64,000 nt of DNA from VGJW01 sp035285595 (GTDB lineage Bacteria > Cyanobacteriota > Sericytochromatia > S15B-MN24 > VGJW01). The notes beneath the pieces were generated by a model that was given only the letters and a program-made list of their open reading frames with translations, made no database searches and had not been told where the DNA came from. How positions within the stretch are numbered: the first letter of the stretch is position 1; every line of letters starts with the position of its first letter. The stretch covers positions 1-64,000 of the forward strand of contig JAYKGV010000043.1 of NCBI GenBank assembly GCA_035285595.1, in the 5' to 3' direction. The translations under genes were made by a program, and so were the position numbers. Shown in pieces: positions 19,209-28,246 of this stretch.

Positions 19209-21508
19209 CGGCGGCTAAGGCCCGCGTGGCGCGCGTCGAGCGTGCGCGTACCCCATCGGGGAAAGTCGATGGCGAGGTCCATCTGTCCCCGGCGTTCGTG
19301 GATCTCGAGCACGATCCCTTCGCCGAACTTGGGATGCCAGACGCGATCACCCTTTCGAAAGTCAGGCAGGGCAAGATCAAGGTCCTGGCTCCAGACGATT
19401 TCCTCCTCGCGGATACGTTCTTCGGCCCTGCGAAATCTGGAGGGTCGACCCTCCTCGTGGTCCATGTTCGGATCTCTCTCGTCGACGTCCGACCAGCGAA
19501 CGGATTCCTCACGGCGCTCCCAGGCACCGCGGGCCTGTACCGCGCGCCTGAGCCAACGGGACTCGGTGCGGGGCAGCAGGTCCCGTGGCATCTCGCCCAC
19601 GAAGCGCGAGGGCAAGTTCCAGCGGGTTTGTCCCGACAGGCGCCTGCCTTCCGCATAGCTTAGGAACAGGCGGTCCTCCGCCCGTGTGATGCCGACGTAG
19701 CAGAGACGTCGCTCCTCTTCCATGGCCGTCCCGTCCTCGAGCGCGCGCTGGTGCGGAAAGATTCCTTCCTCCAGGCCAATCAGGAAGACCACCGGAAATT
19801 CCAACCCTTTGGCAGCGTGAACGGTCATCAGCGTGGCTCGGCTGCGGCTATCCTCCGCCTCGGGCCCGTCTTCCGCGCCGGCCAACGGTACGGTGGCGAG
19901 GAAGCCTTCGAGGTCCGTAGCCTCACCGTCCGCCTCCATGGCCGCTGCACGTGACACCAGTTCTTCGACGTTTTCGAGACGCATGACGGCCTCCTCATCG
20001 CCTTCCGAGGCCAGTTCGCTCGAAAGACCACTGCCCTCGAGAACCGAGCGGATGGCAAGGGAGGGCGGCAGGCCCTTGGTCGCAGCAGCCACCTGCTCCA
20101 AGGCCGTCAGATAATCCTGGACCTTGCGCCGCGCGGCGCCCTTCAGGTCATCAGGCAGTCCGCTGCCCAAGGCCGGCCAGAGCGCCATTCCCGATCTTGC
20201 GGCGTGTTGTTGCAGCTTTTCCATTGTGGCGGCACCCAAGCCACGCCGGGGTGCGCCGGCTGCGCGGACGAAGGCTGCGTCGTCGCGAGGGTTGACCACC
20301 AGGCGCAGCCAGGCGAGGGCATCCTTGACCTCCTTGCGGTCGAAGTAACGGATGCCGCCGACCAAACGGTAAGCGACACCCGCCCTCGTGAAGGCTTCCT
20401 CGAGGGCCCGCGACATCGCGTGCGTGCGGTAGAGGACGCAGACGTCATCTGGGTCGATGTGATCCTGTCGAAGGCGCGAAAGAATCCATTCGGCCTCGTC
20501 CGTCTCGTCGCTGGCGCAGTAGAGCTCGACCTTGGCTTGTCCTTCCCGGACGGGGCGGAGGGTCTTGGGGTACCGTTCCAGATTGTGGGCGATCAGGCTG
20601 TTGGCAAGTTCGAGGATCGCACTGCGAGAACGGTAGTTTTCTTCAAGGGTGATGCGAACGGCTTCGGGGTAATCTTGCTCGAACTGGAGCAGGATGCGGA
20701 AGTCCGCCGCCCTGAAGGAATAGATGCTTTGGTCCACGTCTCCCACGACCGTAAGGTTGCGGTGGCCTTCTGCCAGCAGCCGGATCAGTCGGTACTGTGC
20801 CTGATTCGTATCCTGATATTCATCGACCAGGATGTGTCGGAAGCGTTGCTGCCAGTAGGCAAGGACTTCTCTGCGTTCCTCCAGGAGGCGAACCGCAATG
20901 GCGAGCAGGTCGTCGAAGTCGAGCGCATTCTGCCGCCCGAGCGCGGCATCGTACCCTTCCCAGACTCTGGCAATGGCGTCTTCCAGACGATGCCGTGCCG
21001 TCTCGGCATAGGCCGCAGCACTGCGACCCATGGACTTGGCCCGCGAAATGGCTGACAGCGCTTGGCGCGGGGTCAGCAGGTCAGAGGAGATCCCGAGATC
21101 GTGGAGGACCTGGCGGATTACTTTTTCCTGGTCTGCGGTGTCGTAGATGCTGAAGCCCGGACCCCACGGGGCCGGGAGCTTGTCGCCTTCGGTGCGCAGC
21201 AGGCGGGCGCACAGGCCGTGGAAGGTGCCGACCCACATCGTAGGGAAGGCCCGGGCCGCTTCGTCGGCCGGGAGCTCGGGCCGCAGGCGTCGCCCGATGC
21301 GTTCGCGTAACTGGCGTGCGGCCTTGTTGGTGAAGGTGACGGCCATGATCTGCCACGGCTCGGCCAGCTCCTGTCCCAGGATCCAGGCGATCCGTTCGGT
21401 CAGGACGCGGGTCTTTCCGGCTCCGGCACCCGCAAGCACGAGCAGGGGACCGGCGGGGTGGGTCGCGGCACGCAGCTGCGAAGGGTTGAGGCCTTGGATC
21501 GACGACAC
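19205..21508 (-). CDS. UvrD/PcrA-type ATP-dependent DNA helicase
   Basis: This superfamily 1A 3'-5' helicase acts in nucleotide-excision and mismatch repair and in removing stalled polymerases. The 767-residue product has all motifs in order: Walker A AGAGAGKT (26-33), motif II ILVDEYQDTNQAQYRLI, motif III VVGDVDQSIYSFRAAD, motif IV LEENYRSRSAIL, motif V LMTVHAAKGLEFPVVFLIG and motif VI RRLCYVGITRAEDRLFLSYA. The C-terminus (about 720-767) has the GDRVWHPKFGEGIVLEI tudor-like module that in PcrA binds RNA polymerase, so PcrA is the closest named relative. The palindrome CATGCTAGCATG upstream supplies a possible -10 element in both directions. Confidence 0.95.
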   Translation of the reverse strand: MSSIQGLNPSQLRAATHPAGPLLVLAGAGAGKTRVLTERIAWILGQELAEPWQIMAVTFTNKAARQLRERIGRRLRPELPADEAARAFPTMWVGTFHGLCARLLRTEGDKLPAPWGPGFSIYDTADQEKVIRQVLHDLGISSDLLTPRQALSAISRAKSMGRSAAAYAETARHRLEDAIARVWEGYDAALGRQNALDFDDLLAIAVRLLEERREVLAYWQQRFRHILVDEYQDTNQAQYRLIRLLAEGHRNLTVVGDVDQSIYSFRAADFRILLQFEQDYPEAVRITLEENYRSRSAILELANSLIAHNLERYPKTLRPVREGQAKVELYCASDETDEAEWILSRLRQDHIDPDDVCVLYRTHAMSRALEEAFTRAGVAYRLVGGIRYFDRKEVKDALAWLRLVVNPRDDAAFVRAAGAPRRGLGAATMEKLQQHAARSGMALWPALGSGLPDDLKGAARRKVQDYLTALEQVAAATKGLPPSLAIRSVLEGSGLSSELASEGDEEAVMRLENVEELVSRAAAMEADGEATDLEGFLATVPLAGAEDGPEAEDSRSRATLMTVHAAKGLEFPVVFLIGLEEGIFPHQRALEDGTAMEEERRLCYVGITRAEDRLFLSYAEGRRLSGQTRWNLPSRFVGEMPRDLLPRTESRWLRRAVQARGAWERREESVRWSDVDERDPNMDHEEGRPSRFRRAEERIREEEIVWSQDLDLALPDFRKGDRVWHPKFGEGIVLEIHERRGQMDLAIDFPRWGTRTLDARHAGLSRR

Positions 21509-21516
21509 GGGACCCC

Positions 21517-21528
21517 CATGCTAGCATG
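21517..21528. promoter_or_regulatory. Palindromic TGCTAGCAT element, possible divergent -10
   Basis: CATGCTAGCATG is a perfect palindrome between the divergent helicase (start 21508) and recombination-mediator-like gene (start 21573). In both directions it reads as an extended -10 (TG-N-TAGCAT). Close copies precede genes at 33241, 43643 and 54318. No good -35 is seen here. Confidence 0.4.
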
Positions 21529-21572
21529 CGACACTCCTACGGCCTCCCCGCGACAACAGGTCCCGACCGCTC

Positions 21573-22079
21573 ATGGACACATCCATCCAGGTTCCCGCCA
21601 CCGTTGACGCCTTCATGGCCGAGCTCCAGACGATCCAGACGTCCGGTGCCAAGAAAATTGCCATTCTGGGCACAAGGCACATCTCGCTGACTCATCAGCA
21701 GCTGATCGAGATGCTGGCTTATGCCTTGGCTCTTACGGGAAACACCATCATCACGAGCGGGGCCGCCGGCACCAACTCTGCCGTCATCAAGGGCGTGCAG
21801 CGGGCCAACCCCGGCAACCTGCAGGTCATCCTGCCCCAGACCCTCGCGCAACAGTCTGCCGAGAGCCAAGAGCTGCTACAAGCCTTGCCGACGGTGCGCG
21901 AGCACGCCGAGCGCCGCCTGTTGACTCTTGCGCAGGCCTCGCAGATGTGTAACCAGGAAATCATCGATTCCTGTCAACAGCTCATCTGTTTCCTCTATCA
22001 CAGCAGCACGACCCTGATGGATTCCGTGAAGTACGCCCAGGAAAAGCACAAGGTCGTCACCAGTTTCTATCTGGACTAG
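21573..22079 (+). CDS. DNA recombination-mediator protein A-like Rossmann protein
   Basis: The 168-residue protein resembles, along its whole length, a short protein that I know as widespread in Cyanobacteria and annotated as DNA recombination-mediator protein A. The shared features are KKIAILGTRHISLTHQQLIE near residue 27, a Gly-rich TSGAAGTNSAVIKG loop, LQVILPQTL, CNQEIIDSCQQLICF and the C-terminal VVTSFY. The fold is Rossmann-like, related to the DprA/LOG superfamily. No biochemical function is established, and nucleotide or DNA binding is only inferred. The ATG at 21573 follows the palindromic element at 21517. The end overlaps the converging LCP gene by 23 bases. Confidence 0.85.
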   Translation: MDTSIQVPATVDAFMAELQTIQTSGAKKIAILGTRHISLTHQQLIEMLAYALALTGNTIITSGAAGTNSAVIKGVQRANPGNLQVILPQTLAQQSAESQELLQALPTVREHAERRLLTLAQASQMCNQEIIDSCQQLICFLYHSSTTLMDSVKYAQEKHKVVTSFYLD

Positions 22080-22926
22080 GCGGTCCTTTCCAGCCGGACG
22101 TCAGGATCTTTCGGGCTTGGTCGTCGCCGCGCCAGATCCAGCGTTTCCCAAGCTTCTCGGGTTTGCCGGGCAAGCTGTCCCAGCGGACGGGACCCCTCGC
22201 GGCCTCGAACCAGACGGGCCATTCCGACGGTGGTTCGTCGCAGAGCATGTCCCTTGTCAATAGCGCGGCCCAAGAGGCCAGCACGTGCGGAGGCGGCAGA
22301 CGGCGCAGCAATCCTGGACCGACGTGTGCGAGCCTGTCGACGCGGGCCAAGTCCGAACCATTCCCCCGGTGTCTGAACCACGCGGTGGCCAAGGGGCCAT
22401 CGAGTCGATGACGCCCGGGAGCCAGGGCGAACTTCCAGCCGGCGGTGCGATCCTCGCCCTGCATGGGGCGCTCCACGTTCACGTTCAGTCCGCCCAGTCC
22501 GTCCACAATCCTGGCCACAGCGGCCAAGGTCAGGACCAGATGGGCGTCAATCTCGAGGTGCCACAGTCGGCTCAGCAGTCTACGAGAGTCGCCTCCCCCC
22601 ATGCGCCAGAGCAATCCGTTGACCTTGGTTTCGTGGGGTTCCAGCCAAGTGTCCCGAGGCACAGCCAGCACGTGGATGCCCCCTTCTGGCCGACGCCGCA
22701 CCAGCAGCAGGGCGTCTGCGTGCCCCCGCAACTCCCGGGTGCCGGGGGGCCGGAGGTCATCTACGACGGCAACCAACAGGATTCTTTCCTTTGCCTGCCG
22801 AGGCTTGACCGCCAAGTCCCGGGACCCTGTGGAGGCCCGGCCGGCGACCAACCCCCAGAGTGCGCCCGTACACCATGCGGCCAGAATCACGCCAGCCGTA
22901 TCGAGCGCCTCGAAGGTGCGGCCCAT
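22057..22926 (-). CDS. LytR-CpsA-Psr (LCP) family cell-envelope protein
   Basis: LCP proteins transfer lipid-linked polymers to peptidoglycan or other acceptors. The 289-residue product has an N-terminal membrane anchor (about 10-28, AGVILAAWCTGALWGLVAG). The LCP domain spans about residues 45-210 and includes GHADALLLVRR, VLAVPRDTWL with the conserved Arg-Asp, KVNGLLWRMGG, IVDGLGGLNVNVERPM, and DGPLATAWFRHRGNGSDLARVDR. The Arg and Asp residues that bind the polyprenyl pyrophosphate head group are present. It lacks the C-terminal LytR_C domain. The overlap with the upstream converging gene and divergence from the pilin operon give no functional link. Confidence 0.85.
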   Translation of the reverse strand: MGRTFEALDTAGVILAAWCTGALWGLVAGRASTGSRDLAVKPRQAKERILLVAVVDDLRPPGTRELRGHADALLLVRRRPEGGIHVLAVPRDTWLEPHETKVNGLLWRMGGGDSRRLLSRLWHLEIDAHLVLTLAAVARIVDGLGGLNVNVERPMQGEDRTAGWKFALAPGRHRLDGPLATAWFRHRGNGSDLARVDRLAHVGPGLLRRLPPPHVLASWAALLTRDMLCDEPPSEWPVWFEAARGPVRWDSLPGKPEKLGKRWIWRGDDQARKILTSGWKGPPSPDRNW

Positions 22927-23008
22927 GGGGGGAGCATGACCCTGCGCTTCAGGGGGGCAAGGGCTGGTCGACCGTTAGGCCTGGACCTGGGTGGGGAACG
23001 ATTTGAAC

Positions 23009-24013
23009 ATGCGCTCCCTCGTCCTGATGCCTGCAGGAAGCAAGGCTCGACGCTCGGCCGCTGGATTCACCCTGGTCGAGAATCTCGTTGCGGCTGCTGT
23101 GATGGGGGTCATCCTAAGCGCGATGGCCGAGTTGCTGATTGCCTTCTCCAACACGGGAGGCAAGACCATGGAGCGGCCCTTCGCCCAGAGTCTTTCGGAT
23201 CGGGCCCTCGATCGCATCCTCTCTGACCTGGCCACGGAGAATTCTCTTGCCGCCATGGTGGACGGCCAGAGATATGACCGGGCTTACCGCCTCGCGCAGC
23301 GGAAGGCGCAGGTGACCCAATTTTTTCTTGATCTCTTTCCGGAAAATGGTCGACCCATCGAAGCCCCGAGTGGTCGGACGCTTGCAGCCATTCCCACCAA
23401 GGTGCTGGCCGATCAAGGGACAGTTTATGATCTCGACGCCCTTTATGGGCCATGGTTTCTCGAGACTCCCTTTTCGTCCGTGCGTCTTTACAGCGCGTCC
23501 GGTGAAGACTTGTCGGCCTTCTACACCACCCAGGCCGAGTTCCTGAACAGTTTGGCCGAGCCTCAGGGCATCCGCTATGTCGTTCGCCTTCAGTGTTTCG
23601 GTCTCTCAGATGCCGCCATGAGACTAATCGAAGTTGGAACCATCGATCCCACGGGTATCCCCGAGTCTGCGAACTTGGTACATGTGGGCGGCAGTGTCTC
23701 CGGCGAGTTGCCCGGTTCCGGCCTTGATACGAAAGCCTATGCTCTCCTGGCGGACTCGGCCATTGGCGACCCCAGAACTCCAGGGGGATTGGACACAGGG
23801 CGCCTTTTTGTCTACGACAAGCGGGCGGGCCGTCCGGCGACGGCCGGGGGCTTTCGCAGCGAGTATGTGGAATGCTTGACCCGAATTGTGGTGGCGCGCA
23901 CCTACGATGCCAAGAAGTTTGCGGATGACTGGAAGTTCGTGTCGGGCGGCAAGCCAGACATCCCGCTCGCAAGCTCTTCGCTCATTGTCTCCGGGCGAGT
24001 GATGGGCCAATGA
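23009..24013 (+). CDS. Prepilin-type minor pilin
   Basis: The 334-residue protein has a short basic leader and a prepilin peptidase site with AAGFTLVENLVAAAVMG: Gly at -1, Phe at +1, Glu at +5. A hydrophobic helix that packs in the pilus core follows. The rest is a large globular domain with no family I recognise. It is the first of three overlapping genes (overlap four bases with the next), an arrangement like the minor-pilin (PilV/PilW/PilX) clusters that prime type IV pili or type II secretion pseudopili. The ATG at 23009 is the preferred start; a GTG at 22991 is in frame. Confidence 0.8.
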   Translation: MRSLVLMPAGSKARRSAAGFTLVENLVAAAVMGVILSAMAELLIAFSNTGGKTMERPFAQSLSDRALDRILSDLATENSLAAMVDGQRYDRAYRLAQRKAQVTQFFLDLFPENGRPIEAPSGRTLAAIPTKVLADQGTVYDLDALYGPWFLETPFSSVRLYSASGEDLSAFYTTQAEFLNSLAEPQGIRYVVRLQCFGLSDAAMRLIEVGTIDPTGIPESANLVHVGGSVSGELPGSGLDTKAYALLADSAIGDPRTPGGLDTGRLFVYDKRAGRPATAGGFRSEYVECLTRIVVARTYDAKKFADDWKFVSGGKPDIPLASSSLIVSGRVMGQ

Positions 24014-24987
24014 GGCTTCGTCGAGGGTTCACCCTCATCGAGCTGGTTTCGGGCATCGTGGTCTTCTCGATCGTGGTGGCGGTCTCTTTCGAGGTCACGC
24101 GGCGATGGGGCGGCTTCGCTTCGAGACTCGGTGCCCAGTCCTCCGCCATGGGACAATCGCGCTTCGCCACCATCCGGATTGCGGACGATGTGCGCCAAGC
24201 GCGTTATGTCTATCACCAGACCGTGGTGGAGGTGGACTCCAATCTCAAGTTATCCGGCATCTCGTTGGCCGACTGGCTGTCCGAGAGTTCCGGCCAGCAG
24301 ATCGGGAAACTGTGGGGTGCGCCGTTGCGTGACGGTGCGTTGCGGGAGGGCCTGACCACCGACCGGTTGGTGATGTTGACAGGTGCGCTTGAGACCCCGG
24401 TTTTTGTGGGCTACTTCAGGACCAAGGGGCCTGCCAATCCCTTGGCGCCGACCAGTGCGGAGCGCCAAGCCAGCGGTCTGTGGAACCGGTTGGTTCGTCT
24501 TTCGATGGCGTGCTCCGGGACCTTGAACACCGCGACCGGCGAGATGTTTCGGATGGATGTCAACTACCTGGCTGCCGGTGCGCCTGCGATGCCCGTGGGC
24601 AAGGTCAGCTTCGGTGCGACGGCCAAGACCCTGTCAGGTGATCACTGGACGGGTTCTTCCACTGTGCCGGCCACCCTCAATTGTGGTGCGACCACGGCTC
24701 AAGTGCTGGCGACGGTCGTGCCCGGCGTGCCGGTGGGTGATGAACCCCGCTTTGCGCCGAAGGGCGTGACGAAGCTGTTTACTTTGCTTCAGGAACACCC
24801 GGCGGCTTATTCCAACCTGCTGAGTCCTTATGAGGTCCGCTGGAACTTCATGGCGGGTGATCCCAACCAGCCGTTGATGCCGGGCGGAAATCGCAAGAGA
24901 AGCGATGGCACTCCGACGGAAGGCGTGGTGATTGAAGGCTACGCTTTCGCCAGGAATGTGGCCTTGCCACAGGGAGGAGCCCTGTGA
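24010..24987 (+). CDS. Prepilin-type minor pilin, PilW-like
   Basis: The second gene of the pilin cluster encodes 325 residues. The leader is minimal (MRLRRG), followed by FTLIELVSGIVVFSIVV, a textbook class III prepilin site with Glu at +5. The large C-terminal region after about residue 40 is unique to me, with many Gly, Ala and Thr. The size is typical of PilW-like minor pilins, larger than major pilins. The ATG overlaps the previous stop (ATGA), and the end overlaps the next gene (GTGA), so the three are translated as one unit. Confidence 0.83.
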   Translation: MRLRRGFTLIELVSGIVVFSIVVAVSFEVTRRWGGFASRLGAQSSAMGQSRFATIRIADDVRQARYVYHQTVVEVDSNLKLSGISLADWLSESSGQQIGKLWGAPLRDGALREGLTTDRLVMLTGALETPVFVGYFRTKGPANPLAPTSAERQASGLWNRLVRLSMACSGTLNTATGEMFRMDVNYLAAGAPAMPVGKVSFGATAKTLSGDHWTGSSTVPATLNCGATTAQVLATVVPGVPVGDEPRFAPKGVTKLFTLLQEHPAAYSNLLSPYEVRWNFMAGDPNQPLMPGGNRKRSDGTPTEGVVIEGYAFARNVALPQGGAL

Positions 24988-26786
24988 TTCGCCAGCGAGG
25001 GGCCCGCGACGGGGCACGGGGCTTTGCCCTGGTGTTCTCTGTCGTCATCTCCGTGGTCATGATTGGCTTGGCGACGGCCGTCCTGCTTCGGGTCCTCACC
25101 GACCAGCGGGTCAATCGCAATGTGGCCCGCCAGCTGGCGTCCCGCGAGGATGCCGAGTTGGCCCTGCGGCTCGCCGAAAACGAGATCATGGGGGCCACGG
25201 ATCGCGTGCTGGCCACGTTTTGGACCAATCAGGCCACCTTTTCCAGTCCGCCCCCGGCGGCCGGCCACTATTCTTCAGAGACGTCGTTTCGCTTCTCCGA
25301 GCTCGACATCAACGCGGCTTATCCCGGCCAGGACGACGCTTCTCAAGCCAAGCACAGGCCCTTGTTGCAGCTGACGCTGCTGGCAAATCCCCGGAACTGG
25401 CCGGTTTTTTGCGACTGGAGCAAATTCAGCGGATCCTGGAATGGGGAGGACGAGGAGCTGACCCGTTACTGGCGCTTGGTTCCACGTGATGACCAAGCCG
25501 ATGTCGACTGGTATTCCGGCGCAGGGGTGACGTCTTTCCCTGTCATCATTGCTCCGCGAAAGGATCCCCAGACGGGAAATCTCTTTCCCAGCAGTGCTTA
25601 CCTGACTACCGTCTCATTGCCTGGTGATCCCCGAAACGGTCAGAAGGCCGTCAAGCACAGCTTCTGGTACAACGAGCTGCTTCCCGTGACCTCGGGTGCG
25701 GCAGCCGTGCCGTTGCCAGCCACGCCACCTCCGGATCCGGCGGAGCCATATCTTCCCTCGGGCCCGCAGTGGGCCAACCTCTCGGCCGAATATCCCACCA
25801 CGATGAACGTACTCGACACGCCGTTCTACAAGAAGCTCTACAAGATGCCCAGTGGCGTGCGGGTGGCCGTCTACTGCCGGCTGGATCTGCGAGATTACCT
25901 CACCGGCTCCGCAAGTCTCGATGTGTGGCAGCGTAGTTCGGATCGCATGTTGCGGTTCTTCCTCGCTGCCGTGACGGAGGGACGCGTCGACGGCAAGGGC
26001 GCCAACGCGTCCTTCAAGCCGCCTGAGATCTTCGTCAAATACATCTACCTGACCTCGGGCGGGGCGGAGCTTACGGCCCTCAACGTCACGGCCCAGGACA
26101 TCATCGATGCTTACGGCAGTGGGGTACCGCAAGACCACAACACCTTCCCCGGAGTGCTCGACAACGTCGGCAGGACGGTGCCTGCGGGCGCCACCCTGTC
26201 CGGGGTGGTCCACCGTTCGGACGGCAATCTGGCCTACAAGTTCGAGGCGGCTCCGCCCACCGTCGCTCCCCGACTAAAACTTGAAAAGCTTCCGGACGGC
26301 ACGGTCAAGGACGTCTGGGCGCCTGCGTCGGCCAGTTTCTTCTACATGTGGGAGGATGCCCGCACGGACAGGACCGATACATCGGAATCCACTATGCTCC
26401 AGAACTCTTTCCTCATCTGGCTCAGTTACGACCGCGAGGACCCGGCCGACAAAACCAAGTGGCGCTGGCGGCGTCTTCGTACCAAGGAGATTGCCGGATA
26501 CGGACCCACTGAGTCCACGACGGCCACCGGATCGTGCAATGAGTGCTACTTCAAGTCGCCGGAGGCGTCGGACACGCTGTTGATGGACGCGCTGCACAGT
26601 AACGAGTCCTCGACCTCCGGCTTGCTCAACCCGGATGGCACCTTCGAGATCTGGCCCAAGGGCGTGGCCGCCGACGGGGCGGATGAGTGGAAGGGACCCG
26701 TGAGCGGACGCCGGTATTACTTCTCGACGGATCCCAGCCTGACGCGACGTGGCGAAGCTTTCGAGGCCACGGACTCCTTCCGCTGA
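24984..26786 (+). CDS. PilX-like large minor pilin or pilus-associated protein
   Basis: The third gene of the cluster has a GTG start and 600 residues. The N-terminus has a basic leader and the helix GFALVFSVVISVVMIGLATA, which resembles a prepilin helix but lacks Glu at +5, as in PilX-type proteins. It is followed by ALRLAENEIMGATDR, the characteristic helix with a conserved Ala-Glu pattern of that family. The remaining 500 residues form a very large extracellular region containing a CNEC pair near residue 510-515. PilX proteins are normally near 200 residues, so the extra region may be an adhesive domain. It is immediately followed, in the same frame, by the rhomboid gene. Confidence 0.75.
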   Translation: MIRQRGARDGARGFALVFSVVISVVMIGLATAVLLRVLTDQRVNRNVARQLASREDAELALRLAENEIMGATDRVLATFWTNQATFSSPPPAAGHYSSETSFRFSELDINAAYPGQDDASQAKHRPLLQLTLLANPRNWPVFCDWSKFSGSWNGEDEELTRYWRLVPRDDQADVDWYSGAGVTSFPVIIAPRKDPQTGNLFPSSAYLTTVSLPGDPRNGQKAVKHSFWYNELLPVTSGAAAVPLPATPPPDPAEPYLPSGPQWANLSAEYPTTMNVLDTPFYKKLYKMPSGVRVAVYCRLDLRDYLTGSASLDVWQRSSDRMLRFFLAAVTEGRVDGKGANASFKPPEIFVKYIYLTSGGAELTALNVTAQDIIDAYGSGVPQDHNTFPGVLDNVGRTVPAGATLSGVVHRSDGNLAYKFEAAPPTVAPRLKLEKLPDGTVKDVWAPASASFFYMWEDARTDRTDTSESTMLQNSFLIWLSYDREDPADKTKWRWRRLRTKEIAGYGPTESTTATGSCNECYFKSPEASDTLLMDALHSNESSTSGLLNPDGTFEIWPKGVAADGADEWKGPVSGRRYYFSTDPSLTRRGEAFEATDSFR

Positions 26787-26795
26787 GGTTCTGCC

Positions 26796-27506
26796 ATCTT
26801 TCCGCTCAAGGACGACCTGCCTTCCGAACGCTTCCCGTTCGTCAATATCGGCCTCATCGTGCTGTCGCTCATGGCTTTCTTCTGGGAGGTTCGCCTAGGA
26901 GAGGCACTTGAGCCGGCACTCATCCGGCACGGTGTGGTGCCGAGGGACCTATGGCAGGGCTTGGCCGAGGGCCGTGCCAATGGACTCGGCGTTCTGGTCT
27001 CCGCGATCTTCCTTCACGGCGGATGGCTGCACTTGCTGGGAAACATGTGGTTCCTCTGGGTGTTCGGGGACAATGTCGAAGGTCGATTAGGACACGTCCG
27101 CTATCTGTTTTTCTATCTGGCGGCCGGTGCCTTGGCTTTTCTTGCTCAAGCTCTGCTCGAGCCGGGTTCCCGCTTGCCCATCGTGGGGGCTTCCGGGGCC
27201 ATCGCGGGGGTGCTTGGCCTGTACATGGTCCTTTTCCCGGACGCGAGGGTCCGAACGCTGCTCTTGCTGGGCATTTTCGTGCTGTTTCCCAAGTTGCGTG
27301 CGTGGTGGTTTCTGGGTTGGTGGTTCGTGGTGCAGGCGTTCTCCGCGACGCTGGCCCAGCTTGCGGGTGCGTCCGCACATGCGGGAGGCGTGGCCTGGTG
27401 GGCGCATGTGGGCGGTTTTGTCGTCGGGTTGCTTGCCGTAAAGGTTTGGCCGGACATCCGCCGTGGACCGCGCGGGGGGCGGCGACGTCTCCAAAGGGCC
27501 GACTAG
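26796..27506 (+). CDS. Rhomboid family intramembrane serine protease
   Basis: The conserved rhomboid features are HGGWLHLLGNMWFLWVFGDNVE, the catalytic serine in GASGAIAGVLGLYMVLFP, and the catalytic histidine in WWAHVGGFVVGLL. Six hydrophobic segments are visible. The normal N-terminal sequence (FPLKDDLPSERFPFVN) is encoded upstream of the first GTG (26859), and no ATG, GTG or TTG precedes it after the stop of the pilin gene at 26784-26786. The only start fitting the family is ATC at 26796, with GAGGTT seven bases upstream, giving 236 residues. Its placement after the pilin genes suggests co-expression; a substrate in the pilus system is only a guess. Confidence 0.88.
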   Translation: MFPLKDDLPSERFPFVNIGLIVLSLMAFFWEVRLGEALEPALIRHGVVPRDLWQGLAEGRANGLGVLVSAIFLHGGWLHLLGNMWFLWVFGDNVEGRLGHVRYLFFYLAAGALAFLAQALLEPGSRLPIVGASGAIAGVLGLYMVLFPDARVRTLLLLGIFVLFPKLRAWWFLGWWFVVQAFSATLAQLAGASAHAGGVAWWAHVGGFVVGLLAVKVWPDIRRGPRGGRRRLQRAD

Positions 27507-28246
27507 GGAGCCGGGAAGGGATCTTCGGCCGGGGGGTCTTCCTGGGCCGGAGGCTTCAAGTCCAGGTTGCGGCGTCCTGATCTGCCCTCGCCGTGATTTC
27601 CTCCATCGATGAGGATCTCCCAGGCATACAGGTCGGGCGCCGCTTCCTTGGCGAGAATTGCAGAGGGAACCTCGGTCCAGTTGCCCGAATGGAAGGCTGG
27701 CGGACGGCCTTCTCGATTGCCGTGGACGATCAGACGATAACGCTTGCCATGGCGATGGGTAGACCAGTGGAAGGGCAGCGGCAGTTCGGCGGAAACAGGA
27801 TAGGACTGGCCGGTATCGGGATAGATGAGACCGTTGTAGGTCACCTCGATGTCCGGAACGGTCGAGGTGCCGCCGCTGCGGTGGCTGATGTCGGCGCTGG
27901 TCCAGGACGCCACCTCGCGTGAGGGTAGGGGAGCGCCATTGCCATCAGGAACCTCCTGTGCCAGATAGACGACCCGGTAGGTGCCTCCGGCCAGTCTGGG
28001 GAAGTGGTAGACACCGGTGTCGTCCGCCTGTGCGGTCAGGGCCTGACCATCGGTCCCTCTGGCATCTGACCAGGCATCTCCTTGCCGGATGAGCAGCGAG
28101 ACGCGTTTCCCGGCTGCCGGCCGGTCCATGAAGGTCAGTCTGCCGCCGAGGGCGCCGGCAGGCACGGCGGGACCCGTCCCCGCACAGCCGACCAAGAGCC
28201 CGGCCCAAAGCAGCGTCCGTCCCGAAGCGATCCTGCGCCGGGTCAG
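27503..28246 (-). CDS. Lipoprotein with beta-sandwich domain
   Basis: The 247-residue secreted lipoprotein has a signal peptide with lipobox LLVGC about 20 residues from the start. After it comes a beta-rich region of about 75 residues (GGRLTFMDRPAAGKRVSLL, GVYHFPRLAGGTYRVVYLA) that resembles carboxypeptidase regulatory-like domains. A second domain of unknown type follows, and the tail is rich in Pro, Glu and Asp. No ATG, GTG or TTG lies in a sensible place. The best start is the CTG at 28246 that overlaps the stop of the upstream SLH porin gene (CTGA) and has GGAG seven bases before it. Coupled translation with the porin is inferred. The stop shares CTAG with the converging rhomboid gene. 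Confidence 0.7.
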   Translation of the reverse strand: MTRRRIASGRTLLWAGLLVGCAGTGPAVPAGALGGRLTFMDRPAAGKRVSLLIRQGDAWSDARGTDGQALTAQADDTGVYHFPRLAGGTYRVVYLAQEVPDGNGAPLPSREVASWTSADISHRSGGTSTVPDIEVTYNGLIYPDTGQSYPVSAELPLPFHWSTHRHGKRYRLIVHGNREGRPPAFHSGNWTEVPSAILAKEAAPDLYAWEILIDGGNHGEGRSGRRNLDLKPPAQEDPPAEDPFPAP

